A stretch of DNA of 64,000 bases from Acidovorax defluvii (GTDB lineage Bacteria > Pseudomonadota > Gammaproteobacteria > Burkholderiales > Burkholderiaceae_C), in assembly GCA_003268905.1 (NCBI GenBank), contig QLTU01000007.1:1-64000 (forward strand), read 5' to 3'. A program made the position numbers and the translations under genes. Position 1 is the stretch's first letter, and the number at the start of each line of letters is the position of its first letter. The notes under the pieces are model-generated. The model did no database searches, was not told where the DNA came from, and saw nothing but the letters and a program-made list of their open reading frames with translations. Of the stretch, positions 54,240-63,782 are shown piece after piece.

Positions 54240-54851
54240 ATGACTACTCTCACGCTTTACTACACCCCCGGCACCTGTGCCCTGGCCGTTCACATTGCCT
54301 TGCACGAGGCCCAGGCGGGCCACGAACTGGTGCGCCTCGACTTTGCCGCCCAGCAGCAACGCAGCCCCGAATACCTGGCCATCAACCCCAAGGGGCGCGT
54401 GCCCGCCCTGGTCACCGAACACGGCGTGCTGACGGAAACCCCGGCCCTGCTGGCCTATGTGGCCCAGCGCTATGCCCAGGCACAACTGGCGCCGCTGGAC
54501 CCGTTTGCCTTTGCGCGCATGCAGGAGTTCAACAACTACCTGGCCTCCACCGTCCACGTAGCCCACGCCCACCGCCCGCGCGCCAGCCGCTGGGCGGACG
54601 AGCCCGCCTCCCATGCCGACATGCTGCGCAAGGTGCCGCAGAACATGGCCGAGTGCTTTGGCGTGATCGAACGCCACTACCTGCACGGCCCCTGGGTGCT
54701 GGGCGAGCCTTATTCCGTCGCCGACGCCTACCTGTTCACCATGTCCGGCTGGCTGCAAAGCGATGGTGTGGACGTGGCGCAGTTCCCCAAGGTGGCCGAC
54801 CACCGGCGCCGCATGGCCGAGCGGCCTGCCGTGCAGCGCGCGCTGGCCTGA
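54240..54851 (+). CDS. glutathione S-transferase
   Basis: 203-aa GST, beta-type by its N-terminal pattern LTLYYTPGTCALAVHIALHEA, where the Cys is the typical catalytic residue of bacterial beta GSTs. Glutathione-binding motifs INPKGRVPALV and LTETPALLAYVAQRYA follow; the C-terminal all-helical domain contains YSVADAYLFTMSGWL. The start MTTLTLYYTPG at 54240 follows immediately after repeat copy 8. A bidirectional terminator lies downstream at 54894. Confidence 0.92.
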   Translation: MTTLTLYYTPGTCALAVHIALHEAQAGHELVRLDFAAQQQRSPEYLAINPKGRVPALVTEHGVLTETPALLAYVAQRYAQAQLAPLDPFAFARMQEFNNYLASTVHVAHAHRPRASRWADEPASHADMLRKVPQNMAECFGVIERHYLHGPWVLGEPYSVADAYLFTMSGWLQSDGVDVAQFPKVADHRRRMAERPAVQRALA

Positions 54852-54893
54852 ACGCGCGCTTCGGCGGGCCGCAACCGGGGCGGAAAACGGGCG

Positions 54894-54931
54894 AAAAAAG
54901 CCCCGGCACCTGCATAGCACCAGGGCTTTTT
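54894..54931. terminator. bidirectional Rho-independent terminator
   Basis: AAAAAAGCCC (54894 on) pairs with GGGCTTTTT (54923-54931), giving an A-run on one side and a T-run on the other. It sits between the convergent GST and peptide-binding-protein genes, so it can stop both transcripts. Confidence 0.85.
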
Positions 54932-54947
54932 GGCTGTGCGGGCCTGG

Positions 54948-56528
54948 TCAGTTGACCTTGAGCGCGCGCCAGTCGATGCGGTTGTCGGCGCGGTGCGGCA
55001 AATCCACCTTCTGCGTAGCCGCCCACGGGATGACCTGGTTGTACAACGGGATGTGCGAAATCAGCTCGTGGTCTTGCACCAGCGCCTTTTCGATCAGGCC
55101 ATTGCGCGTGACGGCATCGGTTTCCTTCTTGATGCGCTCAATCAGCGCATCCTGCTGCGGGTTGCTGAAACGGCCCAGGTTGAAGTTGCCATCCCCGCCC
55201 GCGCCCGGCGAGCGGATCAGCGACTGCAGCGAATAGAACGCATCAAACGTTGGCACGCCCCAGCCCAGCAGATAGATGCTGGCCTCGTTGCGCTGGATCA
55301 TCGGGAAATACGTGGCAAACGGCAGCGAACGCAGCTTGGCCTTCACACCCACCTTGGCCCACTGCGCGGTGATGGCCTGGCACAGCTGCTCGTCGTTGAT
55401 ATAGCGGCCTGCACTGCAGGCAAAGTCCACCTCGAAGCCCTGCGGGTAGCCGGCATCGGCCAGCAGCTTTTGCGCCGCCGTGGCGTCAAAGGGGTAGCGC
55501 ACATCGGCCTTGGGCGTCCAGCCGTTGACCTGGTGGGCAACCAGCGCCCCCGTGGGCTGGGCCAGGCCGCGCAGCACCACGCGCTGGATGGCTTTGATGT
55601 CGATCGCCTGGTAGAGCGCCTTGCGCACGCGCTGATCCTTGAGCGGGTTCTTGCCCTTGACGTTCGAGCCCGGCAATTCGTCGCGGAACTGGTCCATGCC
55701 CAGAAAGATGGTGCGGTATTCGGCGCCTTCCAGCACCTTCAGGCCCTGCGTCTGGCGCACCCGCGCCAGATCCTGCAGGCTCGGGTCGATGATGAAATCG
55801 ATCTCACCCGACAGCAGCGCCGCCGTGCGCGTGGCATCCGACTTGATGGGGGTGTAAACCACCTCGGTCACGTTGGTGGCGAACTTGCCCTTGCCCCACC
55901 AGTGCGGGTTGGGCTCGAGCACCACGCGCTGGTCGGGCGTCCACGACTTGAGCACATAAGGCCCCGTGCCCAGCGCGTTGCGGTGGGCAAAGGTTTCGTC
56001 CTTGTTCTTGATGTCCTTGGGATCGACCGACTTGTTCTTCTCGGCCCAGGCCTTGCTGAGGATGCGCAGCTCGGTCAGCTAGTTCACCAGCACCGGGTTG
56101 GGCACGTCCGAGAAAATGTCGATGGTGTGGCTGTTGACTTTTTCCACCCGGTCAATGCCCTGGGCATACACCGCGTAATTGGAGCTTTTTGACTTGGCCC
56201 GCTCCAGCGAAAACTTGGCGTCGTCGGCGGTGAACTCGCTGCCGTCGCTGAACTTCACGCCCTTGCGCAGGGTGATGCGCAGCTGTGTCGGGCTCACCAG
56301 CTTCCACTCGGTGGCCAGCGCGGGCTCGGGCTTGAAGGTCTTGCTGTTGTATTCGACCAGCGTGTCGTACACCGCTGCGTGCAAGGTGTTGTTCACGCCC
56401 ACGTTCTGGGCGTGAACGTCCCACGAAGACACATCCACGGCACGCGCAAAGCGGAAGGTCTTGGCCTGCGTGACCACGGGCAGGGTGACAGCCAGGGCTG
56501 CGGCAAGGAGCAGAGGTTTGAATTGCAT
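54948..56528 (-). pseudogene. peptide-type ABC solute-binding protein interrupted by an in-frame amber codon
   Basis: Family 5 solute-binding protein. A Sec signal peptide (MQFKPLLLAAALAVTLP to QAK) precedes the binding domain: WDVHAQNVGVNNTLHAAVYD, FSDGSEFTADDAKFSLERAK, then GPYVLKSWTPDQRVVLEPNPHWWGK, RVRKALYQAIDIKAIQ and LGWGVPTFDAFYS. At codon 150 (56081-56079) there is TAG where related proteins have a residue in a continuous sequence (VLVN, stop, LTELRIL). The frame is otherwise open on both sides and totals 526 codons without the final stop. A CAG-to-TAG change would account for it. No permease or ATPase genes adjoin, so it is an orphan binding protein and probably inactive. Confidence 0.85.
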
Positions 56529-56681
56529 GGGCTTGTGCCTCTCGAATAACAAACCCCTACTTTGACCGAGGTCGAGCGTCGTCGGAACAATTTTGTTGTT
56601 GTATCCATATGCCCAACAGGGGCACGACGCGCCCATGCACGCCATCAACGGATTGCGTCTGCGCTGGTGCGCCGCTGCACC

Positions 56682-57584
56682 CTATTTGCGCCGCAGCGCC
56701 AGCCGAATGCGCTCCAGCGCCGGTGAAGGCGGGGCCACGGTGCGGTCGAACGGGTGCGCGGTTGCACCAACGGCCTTCAGGATGCGTTGCACGTAGGCGC
56801 GCGTCTCCAGATAGGGCGGCACGCCGCGGTAGCGCTCGACCTTGCCCTCACCGGCGTTGTAGGCGGCAGCCACCAGCGCCACATCGCCCTCGAAATAGGC
56901 CAGCAGCCAGCGCAGGTAGGTCAGCCCCCCGCGGATGTTCTGCGCCGGGTCGTACGGGTTCTTGACGTTGAAGCGCTCGCTCGTCTCGGGAATCAGCTGC
57001 ATCAGGCCCTGTGCATTCTTGGGCGACAGCGCGTGGGTGTTGAAGTTCGATTCGGCGGCAATGATGGCCAGCGCCAGCTGCGGTTCGACCTGGTATTGCG
57101 GCGCCATCTTGAGCACCAGTTCCACGATCTTGCGCGGCGCGGTCAACTGGTAGTTGACGCCCGGCGGGCCCGCCACAGCCTGCGCGGGCGGTGGGGGGCG
57201 CAGGCACGCGGGCACCTCGGCGGTGGCGCCGCCGACCACCTGCAACATGCGCGCGGCCACGCCCAGCCCCTGCTCGGCAGCGGCGTGGAAGAAGAAGGCT
57301 GCCGCTGCATCGTCGCGCGGCACACCGCGCCCATGGGCATACATCCATCCGAGGTTGTACTGGGCCTGCATGTCGCCGAGCCGCGCACTCGCGCAATACA
57401 GGGCGGCGGCCCGCAGCGGGTCGCGGGTCACACCCTCGCCGTGCTCATAGGCAATAGCCTCCTGACGCAGGCTGGCCGCCCGGGTGCGGTCGGTTTCACC
57501 GCCCTGCGCCCGCGCCACCTCGGCACCCAAGGCGCAGAACAACGCCACCGACAGCGGCGCAAGGATCGACAGGCTGGCACGCAT
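56682..57584 (-). CDS. lytic transglycosylase with Sel1-like repeats
   Basis: 300-aa exported murein hydrolase. The signal peptide is MRASLSILAPLSVALFCALG to ARA. Two Sel1/TPR-like repeats follow (EAIAYEHGEGVTRDPLRAAALY, YNLGWMYAHGRGVPRDDAAAAFFF, about residues 40-100). The SLT domain follows (about 145-285), with catalytic Glu in AIIAAESNFNTHALSPKNAQGLMQLIPET and the AAYNAGEGKVERY motif. It cleaves glycan strands of peptidoglycan with formation of 1,6-anhydro ends. The start at 57584 is used. The Sel1 part may bind partner proteins. Confidence 0.9.
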   Translation of the reverse strand: MRASLSILAPLSVALFCALGAEVARAQGGETDRTRAASLRQEAIAYEHGEGVTRDPLRAAALYCASARLGDMQAQYNLGWMYAHGRGVPRDDAAAAFFFHAAAEQGLGVAARMLQVVGGATAEVPACLRPPPPAQAVAGPPGVNYQLTAPRKIVELVLKMAPQYQVEPQLALAIIAAESNFNTHALSPKNAQGLMQLIPETSERFNVKNPYDPAQNIRGGLTYLRWLLAYFEGDVALVAAAYNAGEGKVERYRGVPPYLETRAYVQRILKAVGATAHPFDRTVAPPSPALERIRLALRRK

Positions 57585-57851
57585 GTTTTTCAGTATGCGC
57601 GTCTTGGCGCCGTACGTCACGTCCAGCGCGGTCTTCAGCCATGTAACCGAGTGCACACACGGCTGTGGCGTGCCAGTCAAAAGCAGCACCGGCCGCGAGC
57701 AGTGCCCCTTCAATGCGGCGGACATGCGGCAGCACGCGGCGGGCCGCAACGTGTGCCCCGCCATCTCGACGCCCCCCGAACAACGGCATGACCACCATGA
57801 CGGCCAATGCATGCGCCGCTGCAGACCAACGACCGGGCGTGGTTGAACTTA

Positions 57852-57910
57852 AGGAAAAAATGGCTCTAGCGCCCGTCCATAAAGCGTAGTCAGCTATAAA
57901 AAACAAAGCA
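57852..57910 (+). repeat. Comamonadaceae two-hairpin intergenic repeat, copy 9
   Basis: A divergent copy: AAAAAATGGCTCTAGCGCCC, then GTCCATAAAGCGTAGTCAGCTA. It lies in the otherwise featureless 328-base gap between two leftward genes and stops just before the end of the Gly-rich membrane protein gene. Confidence 0.75.
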
Positions 57911-57912
57911 AT

Positions 57913-58794
57913 TTATCGCATCCGCAAGGCCCGCACCGCCTCGGGCAGCGAGTGCACATCGGGCAGAAAATGATCGATGGCCGCGCCCAGCAGCACGGCG
58001 CAGACCAGCGCACCGAGCAACGGCTTCCAGGTCAGGCGCACGGCGGCTGTGAGCCAGCCTTCGCGCTCCACGCCCACGGCAGCGCGGGCCGTGGCTACCG
58101 AAAACGCCAGCTCCACCGCCACGGTCAACAGCACATCCCAGCCGAAGAACAGCAGGGCCAGCGAACCCGCGCCAGCAATCAGTGCGGCCCCGATGAGGAA
58201 AATTGCCACCACCGGCACCACCACCACAGCGCCTTCGTCCGCGCTGCCAATGGCGTCGGCCGCACCGCTGGCCATGTCGCCCAGGGTGCTGGATTCGCTG
58301 CCGCCGAGGCCCGCATCCGAGAGGCCCGAGGGCCCGGCCCCGTCAAAGTCGCCGGATGCACCGCCGCCGCCAAAGTCGCCCCCACCGGTGCGCGGCAGGG
58401 TCCCGCCGCCATCGCTACACCCTCCCCGGGGCCAGGGCAGCTCGGTCGCCAGATCCAGCGCATCGCCCCCACCGCCGTCCGCGCCGTGTTCACCCGACTT
58501 GCGCTGCCGCACCAGCCGGGCGGCCCATGCGCGCAACACCAGCAAATACCCCAGGTACCCCACCGACAGCGTGACCAGATAGCGCAGCGCCAGCGAGTCC
58601 ACCCCCAGCAGCATCTGCACATGCGCGCTGCACCACATGAGCAGCAGCGTGAAGCTGCCGATCAGCAGCCCGTGCCAGCGCAGGCGGTAGCGCTGCTGCA
58701 GGCTGCGGGCCACCGTGCTGTGGCGCGGCATGCGCACCGCGCGCCAGCTGGAGGTCTTGTGTTGATTGCCGCTTTTGCTGCGGGGGCTGGCCAT
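57913..58794 (-). CDS. Gly-rich membrane protein of unknown function
   Basis: 293-aa protein. A basic N-terminus (residues 1-40) is followed by two hydrophobic segments (LLIGSFTLLLMWCSAHV and LALRYLVTLSVGYLGYLLVLRAWAA). A central soluble part of about 85 residues is rich in Gly, Asp and Ser (GGGDFGGGGASGDFDGAG). Two or three further membrane segments follow (VVVVPVVAIFLIGAALIAGAG; LLGALVCAVLLGAAIDHFLP). It resembles Gly-rich membrane hypotheticals seen in Comamonadaceae; I do not recognise a function. It lies directly downstream of alr on the same strand and may be co-transcribed. Confidence 0.7.
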   Translation of the reverse strand: MASPRSKSGNQHKTSSWRAVRMPRHSTVARSLQQRYRLRWHGLLIGSFTLLLMWCSAHVQMLLGVDSLALRYLVTLSVGYLGYLLVLRAWAARLVRQRKSGEHGADGGGGDALDLATELPWPRGGCSDGGGTLPRTGGGDFGGGGASGDFDGAGPSGLSDAGLGGSESSTLGDMASGAADAIGSADEGAVVVVPVVAIFLIGAALIAGAGSLALLFFGWDVLLTVAVELAFSVATARAAVGVEREGWLTAAVRLTWKPLLGALVCAVLLGAAIDHFLPDVHSLPEAVRALRMR

Positions 58795-58824
58795 GGGGGA
58801 AACGCGTTGTCTGGTAAGGGAAGG

Positions 58825-59940
58825 TCAGGCAACGCCGTCCACCGCCACGGGCACGCGCGGCGCCAGCGCGCACATCAGCTCGTAGCCCACGGTGCCGGCG
58901 GCCTGCGCCACCTCGTCGATGGGCAACACGGCGCCATTGCGGGCGCGCCCCCACAACGTGACCTCGCTGCCAAAACCGGCGTCCACACCGGCCGCAATGA
59001 CGGGGCTCAGGTCCACGGTGACCATGTCCATGCTGACACGGCCCACCAGGCGCGTGCGCACGCCGTTCACCAGCACGGGCGTGCCGATGTCGCAATGGCG
59101 CGGGTAGCCATCGGCATAACCGCAGGCGGCCACGCCGATGGTGAGCGGCCCCTCGGCCGTGAAGCGCGAGCCGTAACCCACGGTGTCCCCCGCCTGCAGC
59201 TGTTGCGTGCCGATGATGCGGGTGGCGAGCGTCATGGTGGGCTGCACTTCCCAGTGGCCGGCGCTGTGCGCAGGAAAATCGGGCGCGCTGCCGTACAGCA
59301 CGATGCCCGCGCGCACCCAGTCGGCGCGCACGCGCGCATCGGCCGCGTGGCGCAGGGTGGCGGCACTGTTGCACAGGCTGCGCTCGCCGGGCAGGTCTTC
59401 GGTGGCGGTGTTGAACGCGGCCGTCTGGTGCGCAATGCCGCGCGGCCCGTCGGCATCGCTGAAATGGGTCATGAACGAGATCTCGTCCACCTGCGGCAGC
59501 GCGTTCAGACGCGCCCAGGCAGTACGATAGCGCTGCGGCGTGAACCCCAGGCGGTTCATGCCCGAGTTCAGCTTGAGGAACACGCGGTGCGGCACCTGCG
59601 TCTTGTGGGCCGCCAGCATGTCGATCTGCTCGTCGCAGTGCACGGCATGCCACAGCGACAGGCGCGAGCACAGCTCCAGGTCGCGCGGCTCGAACACACC
59701 CTCCAGCAGCAGGATGGGGCCGCGCCAGCCCAGGTGGCGCACGCGCTCGGCCTCTGCCAGGTCAAGCAGCGCAAAACCATCGGCGGCGCGCAGGCCCTCA
59801 AAGGCCCGCTCGATGCCGTGGCCGTAGGCGTTGGCCTTGATTACCGCCCAGGTTTTGGCATCGGGCACGGCCTGGCGCACGCGCGCAAGGTTGTGGTGCA
59901 GGGCATCGGTGTGGATGGTGGCGTGAATCGGGCGCGGCAT
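58825..59940 (-). CDS. alr: alanine racemase
   Basis: 371-aa PLP-dependent racemase making D-alanine for peptidoglycan. The PLP Lys lies in [13 protein letters not shown] (about residue 34) and the partner Tyr in [15 protein letters not shown] (about 250). Further family features are [41 protein letters not shown] and [14 protein letters not shown]. The start [14 protein letters not shown] at 59940 is used because the frame upstream to 60045 has no similarity. It is divergent from lplT over 136 bases. Confidence 0.96.
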   Translation of the reverse strand: MPRPIHATIHTDALHHNLARVRQAVPDAKTWAVIKANAYGHGIERAFEGLRAADGFALLDLAEAERVRHLGWRGPILLLEGVFEPRDLELCSRLSLWHAVHCDEQIDMLAAHKTQVPHRVFLKLNSGMNRLGFTPQRYRTAWARLNALPQVDEISFMTHFSDADGPRGIAHQTAAFNTATEDLPGERSLCNSAATLRHAADARVRADWVRAGIVLYGSAPDFPAHSAGHWEVQPTMTLATRIIGTQQLQAGDTVGYGSRFTAEGPLTIGVAACGYADGYPRHCDIGTPVLVNGVRTRLVGRVSMDMVTVDLSPVIAAGVDAGFGSEVTLWGRARNGAVLPIDEVAQAAGTVGYELMCALAPRVPVAVDGVA

Positions 59941-60076
59941 GGGGATATACGAAGAAACAAGCATGGGATTCTGGCACTGCACGCCCGTGGGTGCGTGATA
60001 TAACCGCCAGACACTTGTATGCGGCCCCCCAATCCATTCGGGCATCAGCCTCTCTGATATCCCCTCCAGCCATTCG

Positions 60077-61381
60077 ATGAAGCGCGGTTTTTACACCATC
60101 ATGTCGGCGCAGTTTTTTAGCTCGCTCGCCGACAACGCACTCTTCGTGGCGGCCGTGGAATTGCTCCGCACCAGCGGTGCCCCCGAATGGCAGCGCGCAG
60201 CACTGGTGCCCATGTTTGCCCTGTTTTATGTGGTGCTGGCGCCTTTCGTGGGCGCATTTGCCGATGCCTTGCCCAAGGGCCGGGTGATGTTTGTCAGCAA
60301 TGCCATCAAGATCGTGGGCTGCCTGATGATGCTGTTCGGCTCGCACCCCCTGATTGCCTACGCCGTGGCGGGGCTGGGCGCAGCGGCCTATTCCCCCGCC
60401 AAGTACGGCATCCTCACCGAGCTGCTGCCGGCCTCGCAACTGGTCAAGGCCAACGGCTGGATCGAGGGGCTGACCATTGCCTCCATCATCCTGGGGGTGC
60501 TGCTGGGCGGGCAGCTGGTGGGGCACCATCTGTCGGCAGCGCTGCTGTCCATCGACATTCCCATGATCGATTTCGGCATCCACACCGCCGCCGAAGCGGC
60601 CATTGCCGCGCTGATCCTGGTATATGCCCTGGCCGCCTGGTTCAACACGCGCATCCCCCATACGGGCGTGGAGATGCGCCCGCTGCGCCAGCACCCGCAA
60701 CGCAGCATTCTGGCCAGCACGCTGGCCCTGCTGCCCGACTTCTGGGCCTGCAACAGCCGCCTGTGGCACGACAAGCTGGGGCAGATTTCGCTGTCCACCA
60801 CCACCCTGTTCTGGGGCGCGGGGGGCAACCTCAAGTTCATCGTGCTGGCGTGGGCCGGTGTGGCCCTGGGCTACAACACCACGCAGGCATCGGCCCTGAC
60901 CGGCGTGGTGGCCATCGGCACCGCCGTGGGCGCCGTGGCGGCATCCATGCGCATGCGCCTGGACATGGCCACCCGCGTGATTCCGCTGGGCATCGCGATG
61001 GGGCTGCTGCTGATCCTGATGGTATTCATCAGCAACATCTGGCTGGCCATTCCGTTCCTGATCCTGCTGGGCGGGCTGGGCGGCTTTCTGGTGGTGCCCA
61101 TGAACGCCCTGCTGCAGCACCGGGGCCACAACCTCATGGGCGCGGGGCGGTCGATTGCGGTGCAAAACTTCAACGAGCAGGCCTGCATCCTGGGCCTGGG
61201 CGCGTTCTACAGCCTGTCGCTCAAGCTGGGGTTGTCGGTCTTTGGGGCCATCACGGTGTTTGGGGTGGTGGTGGCCGGCATCATGCTGGTCATCCAGCGC
61301 TGGCATGCCAGCAACTGCCGCAACCACAGCGAGGAACTCGACCACCTGCTGCACATCGCGCGGCAGGATACGCACCACTAA
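60077..61381 (+). CDS. lplT: lysophospholipid transporter LplT
   Basis: 434-aa MFS transporter with about 12 hydrophobic segments. The LplT-specific start [22 protein letters not shown] and the loop [29 protein letters not shown] are present. In E. coli it flips lysophosphatidylethanolamine inward for re-acylation by Aas. No aas or acyltransferase gene is fused or adjacent here. The start ATG 60077 fits the family. It ends beside repeat copy 10. Confidence 0.93.
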   Translation: MKRGFYTIMSAQFFSSLADNALFVAAVELLRTSGAPEWQRAALVPMFALFYVVLAPFVGAFADALPKGRVMFVSNAIKIVGCLMMLFGSHPLIAYAVAGLGAAAYSPAKYGILTELLPASQLVKANGWIEGLTIASIILGVLLGGQLVGHHLSAALLSIDIPMIDFGIHTAAEAAIAALILVYALAAWFNTRIPHTGVEMRPLRQHPQRSILASTLALLPDFWACNSRLWHDKLGQISLSTTTLFWGAGGNLKFIVLAWAGVALGYNTTQASALTGVVAIGTAVGAVAASMRMRLDMATRVIPLGIAMGLLLILMVFISNIWLAIPFLILLGGLGGFLVVPMNALLQHRGHNLMGAGRSIAVQNFNEQACILGLGAFYSLSLKLGLSVFGAITVFGVVVAGIMLVIQRWHASNCRNHSEELDHLLHIARQDTHH

Positions 61382-61382
61382 C

Positions 61383-61434
61383 GCTATTATTTTAATAGCT
61401 ATTAGCGCTTACTAAATAAGCGCTTGATGCCGAT
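61383..61434 (-). repeat. Comamonadaceae two-hairpin intergenic repeat, copy 10 (opposite orientation)
   Basis: On the minus strand it reads AAGCGCTTATTTAGTAAGCGC, then TAATAGCTATTAAAATAATAG. It is the only copy in reverse orientation and separates lplT from the EamA gene by its own length. Confidence 0.9.
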
Positions 61435-61437
61435 TTG

Positions 61438-62328
61438 ATGCCCAACCTGCTTTCCATACTGGCACTGGTGCTCAACGCCTTGGTGTGGGGCGTTTCGTGG
61501 TGGCCTTTCAGGCAGCTGCACGCGGCCGGGCTGCACCCCCTGTGGGCGACGGCGCTGATGTATGCGTTGGCGCTGGTCTGCCTGCTGCTGGCCCGGCCGC
61601 AAGCGCTGCGCACGGCGCTGCAACACCCCGCCCTGTGGCTGCTGGCACTGAGCTCGGGCCTCACCAACGTGGCCTTCAACTGGGCTGTGACGGTGGGAGA
61701 CGTGGTGCGCGTGGTGCTGCTGTTTTATCTCATGCCCGCCTGGTCGGTGCTGCTGGCCTGGAGGCTGCTGGGCGACAGCCCCACGGGCGTGGCGCTGGTG
61801 CGGCTGCTGCTGGCCTTTGCAGGCGTTGCGCTGGTGCTGGTGCCCGCAGATGCCGCATGGACCCGGCTGGCAGCCCACCTTTCGGGCGCCGACCTGCTGG
61901 CGCTGGCGGGCGGTTTTTGTTTTGCCCTGACCAACGTGACACTGCGGCGCCTGCATGCCGTGCCCGGCGAGGCGCGCATGCTCGCCATGTTTGGCGGCGG
62001 CGCCCTGCTGGCCGGCCTCAGTGCCACAGCGGGGCTGGCGGTGGGGGCCGTGCCCGCCCTGCCCGCCCCGGCCCTGGCCTGGGTCCTGCTGGCCCTGGCG
62101 CTGACACTGGCCTTTCTGCTGGGCAACTACGCCCTGCAATATGGCGCCACGCGCCTGGCGGCGGGCACCACGGCACTGGTGATGCTGTCGGAGGTGGTGT
62201 TTGCCAGCGTGTCATCGGCCCTGCTCACCGCCGCCCCGCTGGAGCCGCGCACCCTGCTGGGCGGGTCGCTGATCATGCTGGCAGCACTGCTGGCTGCGCT
62301 GCAATATCGGCGCAGTGCCAGCGCCTGA
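61438..62328 (+). CDS. EamA/DMT family transporter
   Basis: 296-aa inner-membrane transporter with ten hydrophobic segments in two EamA repeats, for example LSILALVLNALVWGVSWWPF at the start, VRVVLLFYLMPAWSVLLAW ending the first half, and TTALVMLSEVVFASVSSALL in the second. The family exports amino acids and other metabolites; the substrate is not assignable. The ATG 61438 is used; a TTG at 61435 directly precedes it. The leader contains repeat copy 10 and has no clear ribosome site, so expression may be low or coupled to lplT. Confidence 0.87.
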   Translation: MPNLLSILALVLNALVWGVSWWPFRQLHAAGLHPLWATALMYALALVCLLLARPQALRTALQHPALWLLALSSGLTNVAFNWAVTVGDVVRVVLLFYLMPAWSVLLAWRLLGDSPTGVALVRLLLAFAGVALVLVPADAAWTRLAAHLSGADLLALAGGFCFALTNVTLRRLHAVPGEARMLAMFGGGALLAGLSATAGLAVGAVPALPAPALAWVLLALALTLAFLLGNYALQYGATRLAAGTTALVMLSEVVFASVSSALLTAAPLEPRTLLGGSLIMLAALLAALQYRRSASA

Positions 62329-62413
62329 TGGCACGCACGGGCAATCGCCCAGCGCCCTGCACGACGGGCAACCAGTCGCTACCATGCCCCCTTGCCCACA
62401 AGGAGTTGCCCAT

Positions 62414-62908
62414 ATGTCCAGCCTGTATGACTTTGAAGCCCAGCCCATGAGCGGCCCCGCCGTGCCGCTGCGGCAGTTCGAGGGCAAGGTTTTGCTGATC
62501 GTCAACACGGCCAGTGCCTGCGGCTTCACGCCCCAGTTTGGCGGGCTGGAAGAGCTGCACAAGCAATATGGCGACAAGGGGCTGGTGGTGCTGGGTTTTC
62601 CGTGCAATCAGTTCGGCCACCAGGACCCGGGCAGCAACGACGAAATCGCCAGCTTTTGCCAGCTCAACTATGGCGTGAGTTTTCCGATGATGGCCAAGAT
62701 CGACGTGAATGGCGCCAACGCCTCGCCCCTGTACCAGTGGCTCACCGCAGAAGCCCCGGGCCTGCTGGGCAGCAAGGCCATCAAGTGGAACTTCACAAAA
62801 TTCCTCGTGGGCAAGGACGGCCGCGTGATCCGCCGCTATGCCCCGCAAGATGCGCCAAAAAAACTGGCAGGCGACATCGAGGCTGCGCTGGCCGCCCCAG
62901 GCGCTTAA
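62414..62908 (+). CDS. glutathione peroxidase
   Basis: 164-aa thiol peroxidase of the glutathione peroxidase family. The peroxidatic Cys is in VNTASACGFTPQFGGLEEL (about residue 36), the FPCNQFGHQDPG motif carries the active-site Gln, and the WNFTKFLVGKDG motif carries the Trp-Asn. It reduces hydroperoxides with glutathione or, more often in bacteria, thioredoxin. The ATG 62414 is well supported by AAGGAG nine bases upstream. It is monocistronic and convergent with the ProQ-domain gene. Confidence 0.95.
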   Translation: MSSLYDFEAQPMSGPAVPLRQFEGKVLLIVNTASACGFTPQFGGLEELHKQYGDKGLVVLGFPCNQFGHQDPGSNDEIASFCQLNYGVSFPMMAKIDVNGANASPLYQWLTAEAPGLLGSKAIKWNFTKFLVGKDGRVIRRYAPQDAPKKLAGDIEAALAAPGA

Positions 62909-62918
62909 CAAGCGGCAA

Positions 62919-63782
62919 TCAGGCCGTGGCAGCTGGCGGACGCTGGTGGCGCGCGCGCTCCAGCATCTGACCGGCCTGGCGCGGGTCCATGCCGTACATG
63001 TCGGCAAAGGCCTCCAGCGTCTGGCCGCTGGCTTCGAAGGCACGCAGCAGGGCCTCGTCCTTGGCATTGCGGGCTGCCCATTCGGCAAAGGCTTCTTCCA
63101 GGATGGCGTTGGCCGCCTCATCGCGGCCGGTGACCAGCTCGGTATAGGCCTCGCGCGTCAGGCCCGAGGCCTCAAACGCCTGGATCATGCGCTTGCGCAG
63201 CTTGGGCAAAACGTCGTCGCCCGCACGGGCCTTGCGGCGGCGAAACACCTCCAGCAACGCATGGTGCACGTGCTCGGGCGCCATGTCTTCAACGGGCTGG
63301 CCCGCGAGGTCGTGGCGCTTTTCGCCAGCGGCCACGCTTTGCAGGTAACGGGTGGACCGGGTGTGGATGCCCAGCGCCACCTTGAGCGCATCGCGCTCAA
63401 ACAGCTCGGGATGGGCTTCCAGCAGGTCCTGAAAGATGCCGCGCTTGAGCGGCAAAAACACCGCGCCGAACAGATGGGGATAAAGCCCCGCCAACTGCTC
63501 TAGCGCCGGGTGGGTGCGCGGGGGCGTGCGCGATGGCGCTTGCGGGCCTGCAGGCGCCTGGCCCTCGCTGCGCGCGCGATCACGGCCGCTGTTGCGGCCA
63601 CCGCGCCCACCCCGGGACGGGCGATCCCCGCGCGGGGAATCCGTGGCCATGGCGGCTGCGGCAGTGGCCGCCGGGGCGCTGTCGCCAGTCTCGGGCTGCT
63701 GCAACGCCTGCTGGGCGTTGGCAGCGGCTACCGGGGCGGCGGGCGCCACTGTGGGTTCTTGGTCTGGCACGTGGTCGGTCAT
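62919..63782 (-). CDS. ProQ/FinO domain RNA-binding protein
   Basis: 287-aa protein. An Ala/Pro-rich and Arg/Gly-rich N-terminal region (about 1-85, with RGDRPSRGGRGGRNSGRDRARS) precedes the ProQ/FinO domain (about 90-200). That domain shows LYPHLFGAVFLPLKRGIFQDLLEAHP, HTRSTRYLQSVAAGEKRHDLAGQPV and EVFRRRKARAG. A C-terminal helical extension follows. The domain binds structured small RNAs and mRNA 3' ends as a post-transcriptional chaperone. Start MTDHVPDQEP at 63782 is chosen; the upstream frame lacks similarity. The bases 63783-64000 contain no recognisable gene. Confidence 0.9.
   Translation of the reverse strand: MTDHVPDQEPTVAPAAPVAAANAQQALQQPETGDSAPAATAAAAMATDSPRGDRPSRGGRGGRNSGRDRARSEGQAPAGPQAPSRTPPRTHPALEQLAGLYPHLFGAVFLPLKRGIFQDLLEAHPELFERDALKVALGIHTRSTRYLQSVAAGEKRHDLAGQPVEDMAPEHVHHALLEVFRRRKARAGDDVLPKLRKRMIQAFEASGLTREAYTELVTGRDEAANAILEEAFAEWAARNAKDEALLRAFEASGQTLEAFADMYGMDPRQAGQMLERARHQRPPAATA

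Noticed and set aside
59798-61378. Minus-strand open frame of 526 codons opposite lplT
   Set aside because: Rich in His, Gln and Gly with no domain; lplT on the plus strand explains the sequence.
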